NCBI GenBank assembly: GCA_014379485.1
Contig: JACMLS010000646.1
Span: 1 to 7,242, forward strand
Direction of reading: 5' to 3'
DNA from: Bacteroidia bacterium
Lineage (GTDB): Bacteria > Bacteroidota > Bacteroidia > B-17B0 > Aurantibacillaceae
DNA length: 7,242 nt
This document shows positions 1 through 5,396 of the stretch, piece by piece. Below the pieces are notes generated by a model. The model was not told where the DNA came from. It did not search any database and saw only the letters and a program-made list of their open reading frames with translations. Within the stretch, counting starts at the first letter, position 1, and the number at the start of each line of letters is the position of its first letter. Position numbers and translations under genes: made by a program.

Positions 1-1340
1 CGCAAAAAGAAGATGGTTCTGTTGATATTGCAAAAGCCATCAAGATCGCAGAGCAGTTCGAAATTTCAAAACAGTTTTGGGCCTATCTGATAGAAAAAAA
101 ATACATTGCAGATCCGCATACATTTATTAATGCGGTACCACATTTAAGTTTTGTATGGGGAAATGAAAATGTATTGTATTTAAAAAACCGTTTTGAGCTG
201 CTTACCAAAAATCCGTTGTTTGAAGGAATGGTTTACACTGAAGATTTTTTGCAAATGGAAAAATGGATGCCGTTGATGATGGAAGGCCGAAGATCTGAAA
301 GAAGACAAAGTGCCAATGAAGAAGATTTTATGGCGGCTACAAAAATGGATCTTGGAACTGATATGAATTTTGGAGCATTGACCCGTTTACTGTTTAAACA
401 CCTGGAATCTCTTGGCGGAGTAACCATGCACATGCAACACGAAGTAAATTTTTTAGAAAGAAGAAAAGTTGACGGGCATTGGGAAATGGAAGCAAAGTGT
501 TTAAAAGAGCACAACAAAAAAACAGTTGAAGCAAGATTTGTTTTTATTGGAGCAGGTGGAGGTTCATTGCCATTGCTGGAGGATGCTGATATTCCTGAGG
601 GTGATGGTTACGGCGGATTTCCGGTAAGCGGACAATGGTTGGTTTGCCAGAATGAAGAAGTGATAAAAAGACATGCTTGTAAAGTATACGGAAAAGCAGA
701 AGTAGGCGCGCCACCAATGTCTGTTCCGCATTTAGATACACGCATCATCAACGGAAAAAAAGCATTACTGTTTGGTCCTTACGCAGGCTTCTCAACAAAA
801 TTTTTAAAGCATGGTTCGTTGATGGATCTTCCTGGTTCACTTCAAGTCAACAATATTTTGCCAATGATCTCTGTGGGATTGAATAATATTCCGCTCACAA
901 AATATTTAATTGAACAGGTTCGACAATCTCCCGAAGACAGGCTTGCTGCGTTGAAAAAATTTGTTCCCACTGCTGTAATGGAAGACTGGAAATTAGAAGA
1001 AGCCGGACAGCGTGTACAGATCATTAAAAAAGACCATGATCACGGCGGAGGAACTTTGGAATTCGGAACCGAAATAGTGAATGCAGCCGATGGTTCTATT
1101 GTTGCTTTGCTGGGAGCTTCTCCGGGCGCATCGTGTTCTGTTTCTATTATGCTTGAGTTATTGAAAAAATGTTTCAAGAAAGAAAGCGAAACTCCTGAGT
1201 GGAAAAATAAATTAAAAGAAATTATTCCCTCTTACGGAGAAACTTTGAATAAGGATGCTGCTTTGCTTAAAACTGTGAGAGAAAGGACGAGTGCTTTGTT
1301 GCAGTTGAATCTTAATACTTCTAAAAGCAGCGAGGCATGA
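1..1340 (+). CDS. mqo: Malate:quinone oxidoreductase, 5' end cut by window
   Basis: This FAD-dependent, membrane-associated enzyme oxidises malate to oxaloacetate and passes the electrons to the quinone pool, linking the TCA cycle to respiration (EC 1.1.5.4). The reading frame is open from base 3 without a start codon, giving 445 visible residues. The family is usually about 490-550 long, so roughly the first 50, including the N-terminal GxGxxG FAD-binding loop, lie outside the window. Recognisable family blocks run in order: FEISKQFWAYL, HLSFVWGNENV, PLMMEGR, TDMNFGALTR, RFVFIGAGGGSLPLL, GYGGFPVSGQWLVC, VGAPPMSVPHLDTR, LLFGPYAGFSTKFLK, AGQRVQIIKKD and ALLGASPGASCS near the C-terminus. A TTG at 174 could be mistaken for the start, but conserved sequence continues upstream of it in the same frame. 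The gene ends with TGA at 1338 and is followed by a terminator. The family assignment is close to certain; it is by recognition, not by search. Confidence 0.97.
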   Translation, partial: QKEDGSVDIAKAIKIAEQFEISKQFWAYLIEKKYIADPHTFINAVPHLSFVWGNENVLYLKNRFELLTKNPLFEGMVYTEDFLQMEKWMPLMMEGRRSERRQSANEEDFMAATKMDLGTDMNFGALTRLLFKHLESLGGVTMHMQHEVNFLERRKVDGHWEMEAKCLKEHNKKTVEARFVFIGAGGGSLPLLEDADIPEGDGYGGFPVSGQWLVCQNEEVIKRHACKVYGKAEVGAPPMSVPHLDTRIINGKKALLFGPYAGFSTKFLKHGSLMDLPGSLQVNNILPMISVGLNNIPLTKYLIEQVRQSPEDRLAALKKFVPTAVMEDWKLEEAGQRVQIIKKDHDHGGGTLEFGTEIVNAADGSIVALLGASPGASCSVSIMLELLKKCFKKESETPEWKNKLKEIIPSYGETLNKDAALLKTVRERTSALLQLNLNTSKSSEA

Positions 1341-1366
1341 TTTTGTGAGATTTTCTTAGAGAATTT

Positions 1367-1406
1367 AAAAGAGTCTGCAATTAAATTTTGCAACCTCTTT
1401 TTTTTT
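1367..1406 (+). terminator. Intrinsic terminator after mqo, possibly bidirectional
   Basis: The left arm AAAAGAG-TC-TGCAA pairs with TTGCA-AC-CTCTTTT across a seven-base loop. Only the central two-by-two positions are unpaired. A run of nine T follows (1398-1406). It sits 26 bases after the mqo stop, between two converging genes. Read on the minus strand, the same hairpin ends in CTTTTAAATT, so it may also stop the opposing T9SS cargo transcript. Confidence 0.75.
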
Positions 1407-1416
1407 GAATAATAAA

Positions 1417-2964
1417 TTATTCCAGGATTATTTTTTTTGTGCTTCTTTCATCACCCAAAATCACTTCTACAAAATAAATTCCTTTGGCTTGTTTGCTGAG
1501 GTCAATTAAAATACTTTGCTGATTGGAAATGTTTTGTGAGAGGATGAAATTGCCAAAAACATCGTATAGGCAGATTTTTCCATTCTGCATTTTTGGAGCA
1601 AAATCGATAATGAATTGCCCTGAACCCGGGTTAGGAAAAATATTTACATTGCCTGAAGTCTGGGGCTGGAAACCATAAAAAGTTAGAATCTTTTTTTTAT
1701 GCAGTTTGGAAATAAACAAACCAGAGTAATTTTGAATGGTGATATCACCAAAAACTAAAGGAAAGCTGCCTCCGCAGGCAACCCCGGTAACGAAAATATC
1801 TTTTGGTGAGCATGAAAAATCGGTGGCATAACAAGTGCTAAAAACCGCCGTCTCATTTAAAGATCCGTCTCCTTTGAACACAATAACAAATTTAGAATTA
1901 TAATTCATGTTTAAATAAGAAGGATCCAGGTACAAAAAAAAGGCATTGGTGTGACCCAGTAAATTCACGTTTCCGTCAGAAGAGACCTGCATATCAGAAA
2001 TATAGTCATAACCACCGCTGTACAAATGTTTTGCCCACAAAAAAGTTTGTGACTGGCTGATCTTCAGAACAAAAATATCTCCGGCGTAATTGGCGGGAGG
2101 CGGTGCGCCCGGTAGGTCTGTAAATTGATGGTTTACAAAAAGAATGACAGTACTCTGGAAATTTTGCGCGATATATAAATTTCCAGCTGTGTCATGTTCT
2201 AAAAGGAACTCCGCTTCGGGACTAAATCCCTGGCGGTATATAAACCGGCTGGAAGAAAGAAAATTTCCACTGCTGTCCAACTTTGTTAAACTGTCTTCAT
2301 GCATTATAAAAATTGTATTTTCCCAAATGGTATTGTTATGACCTCCCTTATATTCAAAGGGAAATTTTTTCAGCCATAAAAAATTCCCATTGCTTGTGCA
2401 TTTGGCAATATAGGTCCGGTTAACACTATCTGACAAAGAAAAATTTCCGATTTGTAATACCTCTCGAAAAGTTCCCTTTATATAGATGTTTCCTTCATTG
2501 TCAAAATCCATCCAGTTAACGCTTCTGTAGGAAGTTCCGGTAATAGACTTATTCCACAATTCATTTCCGGAGGAATCAAAAAGTGCAATATAGTTTTCAT
2601 TGCAATTCTGGCCGTAGCAGCCGGCCACTAAAATTCTGGAAGCGCTATCAATTTTCAGATCACTTATATTTAAACCTTTAATTTTTTTGCACCAGAGGCA
2701 GTTTCCGTTTTGATTTAATTTGGCAAGAAAAGTTGTTGAGTCCGGTGACACGGCCATATGAAAATTGCCAAGACTTAGTGTGTCTTCCAGCACCCCAAGA
2801 AAAAAGGAATTGCCCGCTGCATCAGAAACTATTTTTTGCCCGGTCCATCCTGAGTAATTAGTATAATTTATCTGTCCCGGAGTTTTTACCCAATCCCATT
2901 GCTGAGAAAATGATGAAATACAAATTAAGATGAAAGCTGTAGTGAGGAGAATATTTTTTTTCAT
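1417..2964 (-). CDS. Secreted protein with T9SS type A C-terminal sorting domain
   Basis: This 515-residue protein is probably exported by Sec and then moved across the outer membrane by the type IX secretion system. Residues 1-20 form a signal peptide: two lysines, a hydrophobic core (ILLTTAFILICI) and an SSFSQ end. C15 lacks a lipobox, so it is unlikely to be a lipoprotein. The middle (about 25-430) has recurring units of the type DxxGNxY(I/F)xG, SGNxLWxK and IAKxxxxGNFLW, resembling SBBP/beta-propeller repeats; its ligand or activity is not evident. The last 79 residues are a Por/T9SS type A sorting domain, with IFPNPGSGQF at 442, LYDVFGN and the terminal KGIYFVEVILG...KKIILE. The start ATG follows a typical leaderless-looking AT-rich stretch without a Shine-Dalgarno. 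I see no promoter close upstream; instead, 14 bases before the ATG, is the stop codon of a truncated paralogue in the same orientation. The cargo class is secure, the biological role unknown. Confidence 0.93.
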   Translation of the reverse strand: MKKNILLTTAFILICISSFSQQWDWVKTPGQINYTNYSGWTGQKIVSDAAGNSFFLGVLEDTLSLGNFHMAVSPDSTTFLAKLNQNGNCLWCKKIKGLNISDLKIDSASRILVAGCYGQNCNENYIALFDSSGNELWNKSITGTSYRSVNWMDFDNEGNIYIKGTFREVLQIGNFSLSDSVNRTYIAKCTSNGNFLWLKKFPFEYKGGHNNTIWENTIFIMHEDSLTKLDSSGNFLSSSRFIYRQGFSPEAEFLLEHDTAGNLYIAQNFQSTVILFVNHQFTDLPGAPPPANYAGDIFVLKISQSQTFLWAKHLYSGGYDYISDMQVSSDGNVNLLGHTNAFFLYLDPSYLNMNYNSKFVIVFKGDGSLNETAVFSTCYATDFSCSPKDIFVTGVACGGSFPLVFGDITIQNYSGLFISKLHKKKILTFYGFQPQTSGNVNIFPNPGSGQFIIDFAPKMQNGKICLYDVFGNFILSQNISNQQSILIDLSKQAKGIYFVEVILGDERSTKKIILE

Positions 2965-2978
2965 GAGAATGTGTGTTA

Positions 2979-3068
2979 TTACTCTATAACTATTCTCCCC
3001 GTTCTTCTTTCATTTCCCAAAATCATTTCCACAAAATAAATTCCTTTGGGTTGTTTACGAAGATCAAT
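2979..3068 (-). pseudogene. C-terminal scrap of a second T9SS type A cargo gene
   Basis: Reading the minus strand into the stop at 2979 gives IDLRKQPKGIYFVEMILG followed by NERRTGRIVIE. This matches the end of the adjacent intact protein at 20 of 29 residues, and the stop codon falls at the same place. The match breaks off abruptly at about 3068, just where the sorting domain should continue upstream; no IFPNP motif, no propeller repeats and no signal peptide precede it. The frame stays open a little further, to an ATG at 3113 (44 codons), but those extra residues resemble nothing I recognise. It is best read as the remains of an upstream tandem copy removed by deletion or rearrangement. Confidence 0.8.
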
Positions 3069-3319
3069 TCTATCTACATACTCGAAGATAACCACCGATA
3101 AGACTAAGGCCATTAGTAATTCGTCAGTAGGTGCTTTAAGGTAGCCAAATGCGGTAAATCAAATAGGGAAGTAAGAATTATCTTGCCAAAATCTTACGGG
3201 GTTTTCCTTTTTTAAAATCCTTCTGATTGCTTTATCAGATTTTTTATGCCGCCAAATTCAAAACAATCCAAATTTTTCCTCCTCATTTCCAATCACTTAA
3301 CCCACAAATATTCATTTAT
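3069..3319. other. Intergenic stretch without a convincing gene
   Basis: No credible coding frame is seen. Bases 3080-3180 are less AT-rich than the surroundings and resemble neither neighbour; together with the broken cargo gene beside them, they suggest a rearrangement scar. A small perfect inverted repeat, TCTGAT (3222-3227) with ATCAGA (3234-3239), is followed by six T, but no plus-strand gene precedes it, so its meaning is unclear. Bases 3240-3319 are plain AT-rich sequence. Confidence 0.5.
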
Positions 3320-3354
3320 ATATAAGTTTCTTACATATACGTGTAACTTTATAT
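3320..3354 (+). promoter_or_regulatory. Extended imperfect inverted repeat, candidate PadR operator
   Basis: The left part ATATAAGTTtcTTACA and the right part TGTAACTTTATAT are near mirror images. TTACA and TGTAA flank a six-base spacer (TATACG), and ATATAAGTT is matched by AACTTTATAT with one extra base. It abuts the -7 element, covering the -33 region where a bound repressor would block polymerase. PadR proteins commonly repress their own promoters from inverted repeats of this kind, so autoregulation is inferred. Binding is not shown by the sequence. Confidence 0.45.
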
Positions 3355-3362
3355 TATCTTTG
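3355..3362 (+). promoter_or_regulatory. Bacteroidota -7 promoter element for the PadR cluster
   Basis: TATCTTTG fits the Bacteroidota -7 consensus TAnnTTTG exactly and lies 28 bases before the padR start, leaving a leader of roughly 20 bases. No good -33 TTTG is seen at the expected distance, so the call rests on one element plus its position. Confidence 0.5.
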
Positions 3363-3390
3363 TTGTTATATAATCAAAACCACAACGAAA

Positions 3391-3774
3391 ATGGCATCTA
3401 ACGATTTATTAAAAGGAATGTTGAAACCGATTATCCTGAAACTGTTATTTGAAAAGGGAAAAATGTATGGGTATGAAATTACTCAACTGGTTTCTGAGAT
3501 CTCTGCAGGAGAAATTGAACTTACGTTTGGCGCCCTCTACCCTATTCTTCATAAGCTGGAACAGGAAGGCGTTGTAAAAACAGAATCTATTGTAATCAAC
3601 AACCGTAACCGTATCTATTATTCCTTAACCCAAACAGGGAAAGGAAAGGCGAAAGAAAAAATTGCCGAGTTTGAAGAATTTGTTCAGACACTTAAAATTT
3701 TCTTTAAACCAAATTTTGGATTAAAAATTTCGGGACTGCAGAATTTTGGCGGCTTGCAACTGGCAAGAATTTAA
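3391..3774 (+). CDS. PadR-family transcriptional regulator
   Basis: This is a 127-residue winged-helix DNA-binding protein, probably a dimeric repressor. Residues 5-80 show the PadR N-terminal fold: helix 1 (LKGMLKPIILKLLFEKGKMYGYEI), a second helix, the recognition-helix signature FGALYPILHKLEQEGVV (46-62), then the beta wing with NRNRIYYSLTQTGK. A short helical tail (about 85-105) would form the dimer interface. The final 20 or so residues (FGLKISGLQNFGGLQLARI) extend beyond the compact PadR core and resemble nothing I know. The gene leads a three-gene cluster; the next gene starts 82 bases downstream and encodes a membrane protein with a HAAS-like N-terminal domain, the usual companion of PadR regulators. 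This suggests that the regulator's activity is set by that membrane partner. An inverted repeat overlaps its promoter. Family assignment is strong; target genes are unknown. Confidence 0.93.
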   Translation: MASNDLLKGMLKPIILKLLFEKGKMYGYEITQLVSEISAGEIELTFGALYPILHKLEQEGVVKTESIVINNRNRIYYSLTQTGKGKAKEKIAEFEEFVQTLKIFFKPNFGLKISGLQNFGGLQLARI

Positions 3775-3800
3775 TTAAGAAAAAAATAATTTATTTGTTT

Positions 3801-3820
3801 TGCGGATCTCCGGCTCCGCA
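3801..3820 (+). other. GC-rich hairpin between padR and the first membrane gene
   Basis: TGCGGA (3801-3806) and TCCGCA (3815-3820) form a perfect six-pair stem around an eight-base loop (TCTCCGGC), in an otherwise very AT-rich 82-base gap. No T-run follows on the plus strand, so it is not a classic terminator. It could be an mRNA processing or stability element that sets the ratio of regulator to membrane protein. Confidence 0.45.
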
Positions 3821-3856
3821 GTGGAAATACTACGCTTAAAAATAAAAATTTAAAAC

Positions 3857-5314
3857 ATGAGTCTACTTAAAATAAACCAGGTAAAACAAATTGAAGCGGA
3901 TGTGGAGAGCGCCCGCATTATTTTAGAAAACCTTTCGCAGGAACTGGTAGACCATATCTGTTGCGAGGTAGAAAACCTGATGGATAAAAAAAATATAAGT
4001 TTTGAAGAAGCTTACGAAGAAATAAAAGCACAGACAGGAATAAAAGTTTTACAAAAAATACAGGAGAACACACTTAATTTAATCGATAAAAAATACAGGA
4101 TCATGAAAACAACAATGAAAGTTACCGGAAATGTATCCCTTGCTTTATTAGGAATGGGAACAGTATTTAAAATTTTCCATTGGCCAGGCGCCTCAGTAGC
4201 GCTGCTGCTTGGATTTGCACTGCTTAGTTTATTCTTTTTTCCATCTGCCGTTTACATTAACCAGCGCGAAGCTAATACAAGAAAAAGGCCTTTGCTGAAT
4301 GGCTCTGCACTTTTAGGAGGAATTACATTTATGCTTGGAATTTTATTTAAAGTAATGCACTGGCCCGGAGCAAGCCTTTTGCTCCAGGTAGGTTTTCTGA
4401 CAATGCTCTTCATTTTTCTACCGGCACTTTTATTCGTAAAACTAAAAGAAGTAGAGTCGAAAAAAATGAAACGAATTTATGTTTTGGGAGCCATTGCCAC
4501 TATCATTTTTGAAATGGCCACCATGTTTAAACTATTTCATTGGCCCGGTGCCTCAATGCTAATGCTTTTGGGTTCGGTATTGCTTATAGGGGTTTTTCTG
4601 CCAATGTTTACCTGGGTGCGGTTCAAAATAACCGGAGTAATAAATGCGCAATTCATTTTTCTTGTTCTTACCTGCATGTATGCTGTAATATTTACAAGTT
4701 TACTTGCCATGAATGTTTCTTCTGACGTGCTGGGAGGTTTTGTAAAAGAAGAATCTAACTCTGTATTGATCAGTAATTATTTTCAGAAGAAAAAAAGCAA
4801 GCAACTTTCCGCCAACGCAACACTGCCTGACAGTTTACGTTTAGTAAAAGAAAAGAGCACTACCGAAATCTCTGCGCAGGCTGCTTCCCTTAAAAAATTA
4901 ATCGCCGGAATAAAAGTCAACCTTGTTCAAAGCATAGAAGGTGTGGATGAGAAAACAGCGCTGTATTATCTGGCAGAGCCTCTTCTAATTATGAAAAAAG
5001 ATAATTACGACGTTGTAAACCACATTCTTTTGGGTGAGAACGGAAATGGTGCCGCAAGAGAACTGAAAAAAGAAATAGAATCTTTCCGCGAAAAAGCAGA
5101 TCAGGTTTTCAAAAACAATACTGAAACTTCCAAAAGCATTGGTGTACTGCTGAACACATCTGATTATGAAGACAAGAATGCAGGATCAATAATAACCTGG
5201 GAAGAAAAGAATTTCAGAAACAATATGCTCATCAGTACACTTGCAGTTTTAAGCGGACTTGAAAAAAATGTGAGCGTGGTTGAAACAGAGATGATTGCTG
5301 AAGTTAGTCGTTAA
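3857..5314 (+). CDS. HAAS-like domain + triple GldL-like hairpin + GldM-like domain membrane protein
   Basis: This 485-residue polytopic membrane protein has no exact family that I can name. Residues 1-85 are cytoplasmic and helical, with LSQELVDHICCEVENLMD (26-43) and ISFEEAYEEI (47-56). That pattern fits HAAS-type domains, which accompany PadR regulators. Residues 91-270 hold three 60-residue units, each with a helix, FK(I/V/L)(F/M)HWPGAS (at 104, 164 and 224), a second helix and a conserved F-x-P; this is the signature of the two-helix membrane domain of GldL. A seventh helix (266-285) ends in SLLAMNVSSDVLGGF, matching the LLALNVSKEVLDAF segment at the end of the GldM anchor. The periplasmic remainder (286-485) carries RELKKEIESFRE and WEEKNF...TLAVLSGLEKNVSVVETEMI, which resemble the first periplasmic domain of GldM. 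The later GldM domains are absent. Seven helices place the N-terminus inside and the C-terminus outside. The ATG at 3857 is the first start in frame after an AT-rich, Shine-Dalgarno-free leader. I infer a membrane sensor or signalling partner of the upstream PadR protein. Confidence 0.88.
   Translation: MSLLKINQVKQIEADVESARIILENLSQELVDHICCEVENLMDKKNISFEEAYEEIKAQTGIKVLQKIQENTLNLIDKKYRIMKTTMKVTGNVSLALLGMGTVFKIFHWPGASVALLLGFALLSLFFFPSAVYINQREANTRKRPLLNGSALLGGITFMLGILFKVMHWPGASLLLQVGFLTMLFIFLPALLFVKLKEVESKKMKRIYVLGAIATIIFEMATMFKLFHWPGASMLMLLGSVLLIGVFLPMFTWVRFKITGVINAQFIFLVLTCMYAVIFTSLLAMNVSSDVLGGFVKEESNSVLISNYFQKKKSKQLSANATLPDSLRLVKEKSTTEISAQAASLKKLIAGIKVNLVQSIEGVDEKTALYYLAEPLLIMKKDNYDVVNHILLGENGNGAARELKKEIESFREKADQVFKNNTETSKSIGVLLNTSDYEDKNAGSIITWEEKNFRNNMLISTLAVLSGLEKNVSVVETEMIAEVSR
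4127..4666 (+). repeat. Three 180-bp coding repeats (GldL-like membrane hairpins)
   Basis: These are protein-level repeats of exactly 60 residues (codons 91-150, 151-210, 211-270). The core FKxxHWPGAS falls at 4166-4195, 4346-4375 and 4526-4555, and a proline lies 21 residues after each histidine (P129, P189, P249). No insertions or deletions separate the cores and prolines. The DNA has diverged, so this is an old duplication kept under selection for spacing. The third unit is shortened at its end, where the GldM-like helix begins. Confidence 0.85.
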
Positions 5315-5396
5315 TTCGTTTTTCGTTGCGGCCGTCGCGTCGTCGTGTGAAATAAATTGTTAGTTAAATTGATTTAAATATTTAAAACTTAAAAAA

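Noticed and set aside
2979..3113. A 44-codon minus-strand ORF as a real small protein
   Set aside because: Its second half is plainly the tail of a T9SS sorting domain and lacks the rest of the domain and a signal peptide; the first 15 residues look like chance read-through.
3222..3245. Hairpin TCTGAT/ATCAGA with T-run as a terminator
   Set aside because: The stem is only six AT-rich pairs and no plus-strand gene lies upstream for it to terminate.
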